IMG/VR virus record: IMGVR_UViG_3300047121_000359
Coordinates: 1-23,913 of that record
Strand: one strand, 5' to 3'
DNA: 23,913 nt
Source: a virus
Shown: piece after piece, positions 6,377 to 12,814 of the stretch
How positions within the stretch are numbered: position 1 is the stretch's first letter
Layout of the letters: every line of letters starts with the position of its first letter
The notes under the pieces: generated by a model
Told to the model about the DNA's origin: nothing
The model's database searches: none
What the model saw: only the letters and a program-made list of their open reading frames with translations
Position numbers and translations under genes: made by a program

Positions 6377-6559
6377 ATGGACGCGCTGACGCTTCGCCAG
6401 GTCGCTGACCGGCTCCAGGTTTCCACTCAGACCGTGCGCCGCATGATCGCGCGCGGCGAGTTCCCCGCTCCGGTTCGCGTGTCGACGAAGGCCCGGTGGC
6501 CGGTCGACGTCGTGACGTGCTGGCTCGCCGCGGAAGCCGCGAAGGCGGTGCGCTCGTGA
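6377..6559 (+). CDS. AlpA/MerR-type small helix-turn-helix protein (excisionase-like)
   Basis: 60 residues: MDALTLRQVADRLQVSTQTV followed by RRMIARGEFPAPVRVSTKAR and WPVDVVTCWLAAEAAK. This is the classical small winged-HTH of AlpA/HTH_17 proteins: a helix, an HTH (QVADRLQVSTQTVRRMI), a turn GEFPAPV, and a final W-x-x-x-x-V-x-x-W segment that contacts DNA. Such proteins act as excisionases or transcriptional regulators. It begins the rightward replication operon and overlaps the initiator gene by GTGA. An initiator-loading or regulatory role is as likely as excision, since no integrase is in view. The 12-codon upstream extension to 6341 is disregarded. Confidence 0.7.
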   Translation: MDALTLRQVADRLQVSTQTVRRMIARGEFPAPVRVSTKARWPVDVVTCWLAAEAAKAVRS

Positions 6560-7503
6560 CCGTCCCCGACGACTTCCGACCGCCGTGGATCTGCTGGTGG
6601 ATCGCCGATTGGGCGGGATCCGATCGCGTCGCTCAGCTCGACACCGTGGCGCGCCTCGTGCTCGCGGAACTCTTCTGGCTCGAAGGTCGCGCAGGGCCGT
6701 TCAAGCCGGATGCGAAGAGCATTGCGAAACGCATTCGCCTAGCATCCGACGAGGTGGCCGAATCGCTCCCGCAGATCGCCGCTTTCTTCGACGTGCTGCC
6801 GGATGGGCGGTGGTCCAACCCCAAGGCGGCGAAGGAACGCGCCAACGCCTACACCCGGTCGCAGCGAGCCGCGATCGGCGCGGAAGGCCGCTGGAAGGGG
6901 CATCAAGCGGCACCGGATGCGAAGCGCAATGCGCCCCGCAATGCTCGGGAGGATGCTCGGGACCATGCTCGGAGTGATGCTCCAGACCATGCGGTCTCAC
7001 GTCTCACGTCTCACGTCTCACAACCTCACAACACAGAGCCCAAAAAAGAGGCGAGCACGCCCCCGGCGCCTGACGGCGCCCGCCCCCGGAGGGGGCTCGT
7101 TCTCGCCGCGGCGATCGCGCTTCTCCCGGCCGAGCACGAGGTCGGACTCGGCACCGCGTGGCGCGGATGGTGCGAGCACCTGTGGCAGCGCAAGAAGCCC
7201 ACCGAGTCGGCGCTGCGCAAGCACCTCGCCTCTCTGGCGAAGATCGTCCTTGCCCGCGGGTACGAGCCCGCCGTGAAGCTGCTCGACGAGGCCGTCGGCG
7301 CCAACGCGCAGGGGCTCCAGGGCTGGGCGATCGAAGCGGCGATGAAGCCGCCCGGCCTGAACGGCCACGCACACAACGGCCGCATGAGCGCGGCCGAACG
7401 TGAAGAGGCTCGATCCGCCGCAGCGATGGACCGCTTCGCCGGTCCCGATCGACCCCGAGTCGCAGACCTCGCCAGCTACCTCGCCTCCCACCCCCGCACA
7501 TGA
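6556..7503 (+). CDS. Replication initiator-like protein (DUF1376-like N-terminus)
   Basis: 315 residues from a GTG overlapping the previous stop (GTGA). Residues about 1-110 resemble the DUF1376 winged-helix region of phage and prophage replication proteins: PPWICWWIADWAGSDRVAQL, then a segment LVLAELFWLEGRAGPFKPDA, and FFDVLPDGRWSNPKAAKERA leading to a Gly-Arg-Trp element. Residues about 120-155 are tetrapeptide repeats (DAKR NAPR NARE DARD HARS DAPD HAVS), encoded by 12-bp DNA iterons. A Pro/Arg linker follows, then a C-terminal helical domain (RGWCEHLWQRKKPTESALRK) like the DnaT/DnaD-related part of replication proteins. It probably binds the origin and recruits the helicase with the next gene. 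Confidence 0.6.
   Translation: MTVPDDFRPPWICWWIADWAGSDRVAQLDTVARLVLAELFWLEGRAGPFKPDAKSIAKRIRLASDEVAESLPQIAAFFDVLPDGRWSNPKAAKERANAYTRSQRAAIGAEGRWKGHQAAPDAKRNAPRNAREDARDHARSDAPDHAVSRLTSHVSQPHNTEPKKEASTPPAPDGARPRRGLVLAAAIALLPAEHEVGLGTAWRGWCEHLWQRKKPTESALRKHLASLAKIVLARGYEPAVKLLDEAVGANAQGLQGWAIEAAMKPPGLNGHAHNGRMSAAEREEARSAAAMDRFAGPDRPRVADLASYLASHPRT
6917..7021 (+). repeat. Iteron array inside the replication gene (candidate origin)
   Basis: ATGC recurs at exactly 12-bp steps at 6917, 6929, 6941, 6953, 6965, 6977 and 6989. Three consecutive units share ATGCTCGG (6941, 6953, 6965) and a fourth begins ATGCTCC. They run directly into four perfect tandem copies of GTCTCAC at 6994, 7001, 7008 and 7015. 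The following 7022-7052 is the least GC-rich stretch nearby and contains AAAAAA. Iterons inside the initiator gene followed by an easily melted region is the layout of the lambda origin within gene O, so this is a candidate replication origin. Alternatively it is only a peptide repeat. Confidence 0.5.
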
Positions 7504-8024
7504 ACCACACCCGCCAGTCCATGACGTTCGCCCTCGACTACATCCAGGGCGTGTTCGGCCCGAGCTTCTTCCCCGTCAACGAGGCGCGGCTCGCCGCGTG
7601 GAGTGACCAGCTCGCGGACCTTTCCGACGAGGAACTGCTGCGCGCCACGCGCTCAGCCTGCACGCACGCGGAGCGAGGCCAGCCGCCGATGCCGTCCGAC
7701 ATTCGAGCGCACGCGCGCGGCAAGTGGACCGTCGAGACGCGAAACGCGACCGACTGCCACGGCAACCAGACCAGCACGCTCGAACGGTTCCACGTTCACC
7801 GCGACCCCGCGAGCGGTGCGGTGCTCTGCGCGTTCAACTCGAAGTTCGACCTGATCGACTACGCCACGCAGAACCACATCGCGAGCGCGGCGAAGGTGCG
7901 CCGCGAGATGCCCCACCTGCTCCCGCCCGCGGCGCTCGCGCAGATCGCGCGCGAGAACGGACGCGGCAACGGCCCGCGACTCGACGACGGGCGCACGGAC
8001 TTCAAGGGGATGCTCGGCGAATGA
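7500..8024 (+). CDS. Helicase-loader-like replication protein
   Basis: 174 residues. The N-terminal 70 residues (ALDYIQGVFGPSFFPVNEAR, LAAWSDQLADLSDEELLRAT and an H-x6-PPMPSDIRAHAR end) match the helical N-terminal plan of phage helicase loaders and inhibitors such as G39P-type or lambda P-like proteins, in which an F/W-rich helix bundle is followed by PPxxxxxR. The C-terminal half has a conserved-looking strand region and ends with DGRTDFKGMLGE. It overlaps the initiator gene by ATGA and the next gene by ATGA, so the three are co-translated. The loader assignment is inferred from this pattern and from context. Confidence 0.45.
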   Translation: MNHTRQSMTFALDYIQGVFGPSFFPVNEARLAAWSDQLADLSDEELLRATRSACTHAERGQPPMPSDIRAHARGKWTVETRNATDCHGNQTSTLERFHVHRDPASGAVLCAFNSKFDLIDYATQNHIASAAKVRREMPHLLPPAALAQIARENGRGNGPRLDDGRTDFKGMLGE

Positions 8025-8437
8025 CTCACTGGAACACGCCGCACGTCCCGAAGGACGGCGAGAAGCCCTACGAAGCCCCGCGCGCCGGTCGCGACTGGCC
8101 GAAAGTCCCCGTGTGCAAGTGGGACACGACGCTCGAAGTCGGGTTCATGCACCTGCTGAACGGCGACCTGCGCGCGGTCCGCATGGCGCGAAACACGATG
8201 CTCGCGATGCACCGCACGATCGAAGCCGCGGCCGAGAAGTTTGCGGCTCAGATCGAGGCGGCGGACAACCCTCTACCCGGCATCGTGCACCCCGAAAACG
8301 TCGGCTACTGGCGCGGCGTCGCGCCCAACCTCGCGGCGCTCGCGGCGGAGCACTGGGATCACGTCCGCGGTCTGCCGCACGCGAAGGCCGACGGCGAGCG
8401 GTCCTACAAGGGGAACACCCGCGTCGACATCTTCTGA
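8021..8437 (+). CDS. Hypothetical protein of the replication operon
   Basis: 138 residues beginning MTHWNTPHVPKDGEKPYEAP. A short Pro/Lys-rich N-terminus is followed by helical segments (EVGFMHLLNGDLRAVRMARN, LAMHRTIEAAAEKFAAQIEA, PNLAALAAEHWDHVRGLP) and a C-terminal SYKGNTRVDIF. I know of no family. It is the last gene of the operon and overlaps the loader-like gene by ATGA. The terminal VDIF resembles the acidic-aromatic tips used to bind replication clamps or SSB partners, but this is weak. Function unknown. Confidence 0.5.
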   Translation: MTHWNTPHVPKDGEKPYEAPRAGRDWPKVPVCKWDTTLEVGFMHLLNGDLRAVRMARNTMLAMHRTIEAAAEKFAAQIEAADNPLPGIVHPENVGYWRGVAPNLAALAAEHWDHVRGLPHAKADGERSYKGNTRVDIF

Positions 8438-8508
8438 GACCCGCCCACCCCGCGGGGTTGCACTTCCCGACATCCCGTGCCACCATCCGCCTCGGTTTCG
8501 TTTCGGCG

Positions 8509-8540
8509 GGGGCGGCGTTAGCGCATGGCGCCGCCCCTTT
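8509..8540 (+). terminator. Hairpin with short T-run upstream of the packaging module
   Basis: GGGGCGGCG (8509-8517) pairs perfectly with CGCCGCCCC (8529-8537), with an 11-base loop, followed by TTT. It lies in the 120-bp gap after the replication operon, which also has the palindrome ACCCCGCGGGGT at 8447-8458 right after the stop. An ATG at 8525 falls in the loop, an argument against starting the next gene there. It is probably a terminator or attenuator between early and late genes. Confidence 0.45.
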
Positions 8541-8557
8541 CACAGCGAGGCCAGACC

Positions 8558-8977
8558 GTGACGGACGAAGCGACACAGCACCCTAGGCCGTCGCCCATCA
8601 GCGGCGTGCCGCCCCCGGTCGAGCACTACTGGCAACCGGGCCAGTCCGGCAACCCCGGCGGCCTGTCCAAGAAGCGCCGGATCTCGAACGCGATGGAACG
8701 CCTGCTCGACCTGAGCATGGCCGAACTCGACAGCTACGAGCCGAAGACCGTCGCCGAGGGCCTGGCGCTCGCGATCATCCGCAACGGCTCGATGGACCCG
8801 CGCTTCACGACGCACGCGCTCGAACGCACCGAGGGCAAGGTCGCCGACACGATCCGCCACGAGGGCGGCCCGCAGCCGCTCCAGATCATTCTGGCCGAAG
8901 CCAAGCGGCCGACAGACCAACCCGACGCCGAAACGATCCTGCGCGATCCTGCGCAGTCTGGTGACCAGCCCAGCTAA
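8558..8977 (+). CDS. DUF5681-containing protein, possible small terminase or packaging accessory
   Basis: 139 residues from a GTG preceded by GCGAGG. Residues about 24-38 carry YWQPGQSGNPGGLSKKRR, the signature of the DUF5681 N-terminal region found in many phage and prophage proteins near terminase genes. A helical stretch (ISNAMERLLDLSMAELDSYE then EGLALAIIRNGSMDPRFTTH) follows, then an acidic tail. Its position at the head of the late module, before TerL, fits a role in DNA recognition for packaging. No clear HTH motif is visible. The upstream ATG at 8525 would place the start in a hairpin loop and is not favoured. Confidence 0.55.
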   Translation: MTDEATQHPRPSPISGVPPPVEHYWQPGQSGNPGGLSKKRRISNAMERLLDLSMAELDSYEPKTVAEGLALAIIRNGSMDPRFTTHALERTEGKVADTIRHEGGPQPLQIILAEAKRPTDQPDAETILRDPAQSGDQPS

Positions 8978-8984
8978 CCCAACC

Positions 8985-10094
8985 ATGCCGCGCTTCCGCT
9001 ACTGGGCCGCCCGCCTCCCCTGGATTCGCCCGATCCGCACCGGCTTCTTCGACTCGCTCGGCTGCGCGTTCGCCGCCGCCGTCGCGCTCGTCCTGCTCGT
9101 GCTCGCCGTCGGCCGCGCCGACTCCGCCCCCGCCATGCCGACGCCGATCACGCTCACCGCCTGGGCCTACCACCCCGACCCGTCCGGACCGTCCGCGACG
9201 TTCCTCGTCGATCGCACCGTGGCGCCGACGCTCCCGTTCCGGCCGTGGCGCATGGTGCTGGCCGGCGGCGGATTCGCTCCCGGCAGCGGCGTCGCGCCGA
9301 CGACGTACACGCCCGGCACCGATGCGCTGATCGACCACTGGCACGCGCGCGGCGACGTGGTGATCTTCGTCGGGTACACCGTGGCCGACTCGAACTTGCC
9401 CGGCGGCGGCGCGTTTGACCCCGCGCTGTGGACGACGATCGCGCCTGCGCACCTCGCGATCAACCCGGCGTCGATCACGTCGCGCCACGGCGAGGGCGAC
9501 ATCGTGCACGCGATCCAGTCGCTCCGGTACAGCGGCATCCCCGGCATCCCCGACCTCGATCGGCGCGATGGTCGCGGCGTCGTGTTCGGCAAGTCGGCCG
9601 GGTCGCTGCTCGCTTGGTGGGTTGGCGGCGGGCGGGATCGCGCCGATCCGCTCGCGTTCCGTGACCGGTTCCGCGTGTCGACGACCGTGGCTGCGACGAT
9701 CCATCACCCGACGATCGTGCACTTCTCGGCGCTGCCCGAGACGTGGGTGCAGAACCACTACGCCGACGCGTCTGGCGTGCTCCCGGCCGCACTCGGCGAC
9801 GTGCCGGACGCGACGCTCGCGCACGGCTCCGTCCTGCGCTGGGGCTACACCGCGCAGCCCCCGGCGTTCTGCTCCGCGCCCGAGCCGCAGCAGTTCCACG
9901 GGTCGCACAACTGGCAGAACTTCCAGCACGTGCTGAACACGACCGACCTGCACCCGATCGACCACGTGTTCGCCGCGGCGATCATGCCCGGCGCGAACAC
10001 CGGCAGCGTGTACCTCGAACCGAACCAACCGATCGGCGACGCGCACGCGGCACGTGCGGCGTGGGTCGACGCGATCGAGGCGGCGCTCCAATGA
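8985..10094 (+). CDS. Membrane-anchored alpha/beta hydrolase-like protein with intact nucleophile elbow
   Basis: 369 residues. A hydrophobic segment at about 28-43 (AFAAAVALVLLVLAVG) after a basic N-terminus suggests a signal anchor. The rest has the order of an esterase-type alpha/beta hydrolase: an oxyanion-loop-like VLAGGGFAPGSG at about 91-102, then GVVFGKSAGSLLAWW at about 198-212 with the GxSxG elbow (Ser204), and later His-containing loops (FHGSHNWQ, DHVFAAAIMPG) that could supply the catalytic His. Its substrate is unknown; a surface polysaccharide or lipid is possible. It is oddly placed between packaging genes. Its middle resembles the N-terminal part of the fusion protein at 20541-22049. 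A GTG at 8961 is an alternative start. Confidence 0.55.
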   Translation: MPRFRYWAARLPWIRPIRTGFFDSLGCAFAAAVALVLLVLAVGRADSAPAMPTPITLTAWAYHPDPSGPSATFLVDRTVAPTLPFRPWRMVLAGGGFAPGSGVAPTTYTPGTDALIDHWHARGDVVIFVGYTVADSNLPGGGAFDPALWTTIAPAHLAINPASITSRHGEGDIVHAIQSLRYSGIPGIPDLDRRDGRGVVFGKSAGSLLAWWVGGGRDRADPLAFRDRFRVSTTVAATIHHPTIVHFSALPETWVQNHYADASGVLPAALGDVPDATLAHGSVLRWGYTAQPPAFCSAPEPQQFHGSHNWQNFQHVLNTTDLHPIDHVFAAAIMPGANTGSVYLEPNQPIGDAHAARAAWVDAIEAALQ

Positions 10095-10300
10095 GGATCG
10101 TCGCCAGCCCGTTCGAAGCCATCCCCGCCGGTCGCGTGTTCGCGATCCACGGCGGGCCGCTCACCGGTCAACGCGTCGTGTTCACCGACACGCCCGTCGT
10201 CGACTCGTTCGAGGCGCAGGGCGCGACGTACCGGCGCACGTCGTGTGGGTTCCGCGTCGACCCGCTCATCACGCAACCGGACGAGCACTTCGCCGAATGA
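10091..10300 (+). CDS. Hypothetical 69-aa protein
   Basis: 69 residues, MRIVASPFEAIPAGRVFAIH through a C-terminal TQPDEHFAE. The segment GRVFAIHGGPLTGQRVVF looks like a small beta-barrel strand pair, as in short DNA-binding or head-associated proteins, but no family is recognised. The ATG overlaps the stop of the hydrolase gene by ATGA, and its own stop overlaps the next gene in the same way, showing tight translational coupling in the late operon. Function unknown. Confidence 0.45.
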   Translation: MRIVASPFEAIPAGRVFAIHGGPLTGQRVVFTDTPVVDSFEAQGATYRRTSCGFRVDPLITQPDEHFAE

Positions 10301-10461
10301 GCCTCGCGCCGTCGATCGACCACTGGCCGACCAAGTGGCGCGAAGCCTTCCACGAACGCGCCGCCATCATGGAGTTCGACGGCCGCATGTCGCGCGCCGA
10401 CGCTGAACGAGAGGCCGAGAAGTCGACCCGACATGACAACGAAGCCCGGCCCCGCCAGTGA
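10297..10461 (+). CDS. Hypothetical 54-aa charged protein
   Basis: 54 residues, MSLAPSIDHWPTKWREAFHE followed by RAAIMEFDGRMSRADAEREA and a basic tail. It is almost entirely helical and charged; the W-x3-W-R-E-x-F segment and the AEREAE end recall small phage proteins that precede primases or terminases. It starts by ATGA overlap and its end overlaps the following gene by 29 bases in another frame. No function can be given. Confidence 0.4.
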   Translation: MSLAPSIDHWPTKWREAFHERAAIMEFDGRMSRADAEREAEKSTRHDNEARPRQ

Positions 10462-10663
10462 CTTCGACACGTCCCCCGCGATGCAACGCGCCGCGTTCGA
10501 CGTCGCACGGCGTGACTCCGCGATGGGCCGCGGCGTCGACGTGCAGCGTGTGGCCGATGCGCTGACGGCCCAGGGCTACCGGACCTCGGCGCGCACGGTC
10601 GATCGGTTCCTGCGGCGGGCGCACCCGGAGCTGTTCAACAGGAAGCCGCACTCGACAGCGTGA
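10433..10663 (+). CDS. Small HTH-like protein preceding TerL
   Basis: 76 residues. After a flexible start (MTTKPGPASDFDTSPAMQRA), residues about 35-66 (VDVQRVADALTAQGYRTSAR then TVDRFLRRAHPEL) have the spacing of a helix-turn-helix: AxALTxxGYxTSxRTVxRFLRRAH. This is the kind of N-terminal domain seen in small terminases and in phage regulators. It overlaps TerL by GTGA and the preceding gene by 29 bases. It may be the true DNA-recognition (small terminase) partner of TerL, in competition with the DUF5681 protein upstream. Confidence 0.45.
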   Translation: MTTKPGPASDFDTSPAMQRAAFDVARRDSAMGRGVDVQRVADALTAQGYRTSARTVDRFLRRAHPELFNRKPHSTA

Positions 10664-12744
10664 TCCAACTCCGCCGCGAGTTCCTGCCGAAGCAACTCGC
10701 GTTCATCACCGCGACCGATCCGAACGTCCTCTACTCGGGCTCGGTGCGCGCGGGGAAGACCTACGCGCTGTGCACGAAGACAGCGATGCGCGCGTGCGTC
10801 CCCGGCGCGCGTGAGGGCCTGTGCCGCAAGCACCGCGTGACGCTCACGGCGACGACGCTCGTCACGTTGCTCCAGGGCGACGGCATGAATCCGCCCGTGC
10901 TGCCGCAGGGCCAGTACACGCACAACAAGGTCGATGGCGTCATCCGCATCAACGGCGGCGGCGAGATCGTGTACTTCGGCCTCGACGACCCCGCGAAGAT
11001 CGGCTCGCGCTCGCTCACGGGCGTTGCGATCGACGAAGCGGCGGAGGTCACGGAAACCGACTGGGACATGCTCCAGACCCGGGTATCGGTCGAGGTTCCC
11101 GGACTGCCGCGCATGGTCTACGGCGCGTGCAACCCGGGGCCGCCGATGCACTTCCTGGCGAAGCGGTTCGGGCTCGCTGCCGGACACCGCGCGATGGCCG
11201 GCCACGTCGTGTTCCGCACCCAGTCGGCCGAGAACTGGTTCCTGCCGCGCGACTACCTCGACCGCATCGACACGCTGACGGGCGTCGCGCGCCGACGGCT
11301 CGTGCTCGGGGAGTGGTGCGGCGCGGAGGGCCTGGTCTATGACAACTGGGACCGCGAGCGCCACGTCCGCGTGCGCGAGGGGCCGTGGGTGCGCGCGAAG
11401 ATCGGCTGCGACGACGGCTTCTCGAACCCGTTCGCCGCGCTCCTGGTCGGCGTCGATTCGGACGGCCGGATGCACGTCATGGCCGAGCGGTACTCGCCGG
11501 GCCTGTCGCTGGCGCAGAAGATCGCGCGCATCCGCGAGCTGGTCGCGATCGAGCCGAAGGCGGCGCAGGAGCTGATAGTGTTCGATCCGTCGGCGGCGCA
11601 GCTCCGCGCCGAGGTGAGGCTCGCCGGGTTCGCGACCGCCGCGGCCGAGAACGACGTCGACGCGGGCATCCAGGTCGTGCGCCAGCGGCTCGAAGATCCG
11701 GGCGACGGGATGCCGCGGCTGACGGTCGACCCGAGTTGCGAGAACCTGATCCGTGAGTTCGAGACGTACGAGTACGCCAAGGATCCGAGTGGGGTCCAGA
11801 AAGACAAGCCCAAGAAAGAGAATGACCACGCGTGCTTTGTCGGGTCGACGCGTGTTCGAACGCGCGAGCGCGGTTGGGTGCGCATCGACTCAGTGGCGTG
11901 CGGCGAGCACGTGCTTACGCCGACGGGGTTCGAGCCGGTGCTCGGTGCTGGTCAGACCGGCGTGCGCGATGTCGTGGAGTTCGAGTTCGAGTCCGGGAAT
12001 CGGGTGACATGCACGCCGGATCATCGGTTCCTTACAGATGAATACCGGTACGCGTCGCTATCCTTCGGGGATGGACGATCCGAAGGTGGTGACGGCGACG
12101 CGGCAGGACTGGAACGGGGTGCGCTGGTACCGGTGCGGGTTCTACTTCACGCGGGAGAAGAAGGGCGGCGGCCGGATGGCGCTACACCGCGCGGTGTGGG
12201 AAGCGGCGAACGGCCCGATTCCCGATGGCTACCACGTGCACCACGTGAACGAGGACCGGGCGGACAACCGGTTGGCGAACCTCACGATGATGCTCGGGTC
12301 CGAACACATGCGGATGCACATGACGCCGGAGCGGTGCGAGGCAGCGCGCGTGCACATGCTCGCCAACGTCATCCCGAAAGCGCGCGCGTGGCACTCGACC
12401 GAAGCGGGGCGGCAGTGGCACGCTCAGCACGGCGCGGACGTGTGGCAGAAGCAGCCCTATCGCACGCTCGTGTGCGAGATCTGCGGCAAGGACTTCCAGA
12501 CGCGTGTGAGCGAGAAGCGGCAGCGGTTCACGTGCTCGAACAACTGCAAGATGACCCGGTATCGGCGGCTGAACCGCGAACGGATGCGGCAGTACGGGCG
12601 CGAGTACGCGGCGCGGCGGAAGTCTTCTGCCTCGCAACCCCCTCCCGCTGCTTCGTGATCGAGGGCGGGTTCGTCGTTCACAACTGCGACGCGCTGAAGT
12701 ACCTCGCGATGTCGCTCCGCCGCGCGTCCCTCGGCATTGCCTGA
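10660..12744 (+). CDS. terL: Terminase large subunit interrupted by an intein
   Basis: 694 residues as translated; 410 after removal of a 284-residue intein. The ATPase has Walker A GSVRAGKT (27-34) and Walker B VAIDEA with D125/E126. The RNase H-like nuclease has catalytic Asp candidates in GCDDGFSNPFA (D251/D252), VFDPS (D309) and the NDHA|CDAL motif (D389). TerL pumps DNA into the prohead and cuts concatemers. The intein lies between A391 and C676, inside the third nuclease motif, so no active nuclease can form before splicing. The start is a GTG overlapping the previous stop. Extein length is normal for this family. Confidence 0.85.
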   Translation: MIQLRREFLPKQLAFITATDPNVLYSGSVRAGKTYALCTKTAMRACVPGAREGLCRKHRVTLTATTLVTLLQGDGMNPPVLPQGQYTHNKVDGVIRINGGGEIVYFGLDDPAKIGSRSLTGVAIDEAAEVTETDWDMLQTRVSVEVPGLPRMVYGACNPGPPMHFLAKRFGLAAGHRAMAGHVVFRTQSAENWFLPRDYLDRIDTLTGVARRRLVLGEWCGAEGLVYDNWDRERHVRVREGPWVRAKIGCDDGFSNPFAALLVGVDSDGRMHVMAERYSPGLSLAQKIARIRELVAIEPKAAQELIVFDPSAAQLRAEVRLAGFATAAAENDVDAGIQVVRQRLEDPGDGMPRLTVDPSCENLIREFETYEYAKDPSGVQKDKPKKENDHACFVGSTRVRTRERGWVRIDSVACGEHVLTPTGFEPVLGAGQTGVRDVVEFEFESGNRVTCTPDHRFLTDEYRYASLSFGDGRSEGGDGDAAGLERGALVPVRVLLHAGEEGRRPDGATPRGVGSGERPDSRWLPRAPRERGPGGQPVGEPHDDARVRTHADAHDAGAVRGSARAHARQRHPESARVALDRSGAAVARSARRGRVAEAALSHARVRDLRQGLPDACEREAAAVHVLEQLQDDPVSAAEPRTDAAVRARVRGAAEVFCLATPSRCFVIEGGFVVHNCDALKYLAMSLRRASLGIA
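11833..12684 (+). mobile_element. Intein in TerL with an out-of-frame HNH endonuclease gene
   Basis: 284 codons from Cys1 (TGC 11833-11835) to the terminal HN (12679-12684), followed by Cys+1. Block A is CFVGSTRV and block B is GNRVTCTPDHRFLT with the TxxH pattern at positions 61-64. Blocks F and G are VFCLATPSRCFVIEGG and FVVHN. Between blocks B and F the intein frame reads as about 190 residues of Arg/Gly/Ala-rich, disordered-looking sequence without endonuclease motifs. The same DNA in the +1 frame encodes an HNH protein. Protein splicing should join DHA to CDAL. The long non-conserved insert may be tolerated as a loop, or splicing may be impaired; the sequence cannot decide. Confidence 0.85.
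12071..12658 (+). CDS. HNH homing endonuclease nested in the TerL intein, +1 frame
   Basis: 195 residues from the ATG at 12071 (an ATG at 12038 would add 11). The start VVTATRQDWNGVRWYRCGFY is followed by LHRAVWEAANGPIPDGYHVH and HVNEDRADNRLANLTMM, the H-x(n)-HH...N...N pattern of phage HNH_3-type homing endonucleases. A C-terminal zinc finger (CEICGKDF then FTCSNNCK) follows. These enzymes are normally free-standing or in introns and cut intein- or intron-less alleles to spread the element. Here the gene overlaps the TerL intein in another frame and stops within the block F codons. The ribosome site is weak (GGGG next to the ATG), so expression may depend on TerL translation. Confidence 0.8.
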   Translation: MDDPKVVTATRQDWNGVRWYRCGFYFTREKKGGGRMALHRAVWEAANGPIPDGYHVHHVNEDRADNRLANLTMMLGSEHMRMHMTPERCEAARVHMLANVIPKARAWHSTEAGRQWHAQHGADVWQKQPYRTLVCEICGKDFQTRVSEKRQRFTCSNNCKMTRYRRLNRERMRQYGREYAARRKSSASQPPPAAS

Positions 12745-12814
12745 GTCCCCGGATTGACAGCCCCGGGCCGCTCGCCCCTTGACCGGCCAACCTCGGCAGG
12801 TTCCAAGCTGTCCA

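Noticed and set aside
7060-7105. GC-rich hairpins (GGCGCC-TGAC-GGCGCC and CCCCCGGAGGGGG) as a terminator
   Set aside because: They lie inside the replication gene in its Pro/Arg linker (TPPAPDGARPRRG) without a T-run. Probably a by-product of linker codons, although a role next to the candidate origin is not excluded.
12754-12784. TTGACA (12754) and TTGACC (12779) before the portal gene as a late promoter
   Set aside because: No -10-like hexamer at the required spacing for either; the TerL-portal gap is only 70 bp and read-through is sufficient.
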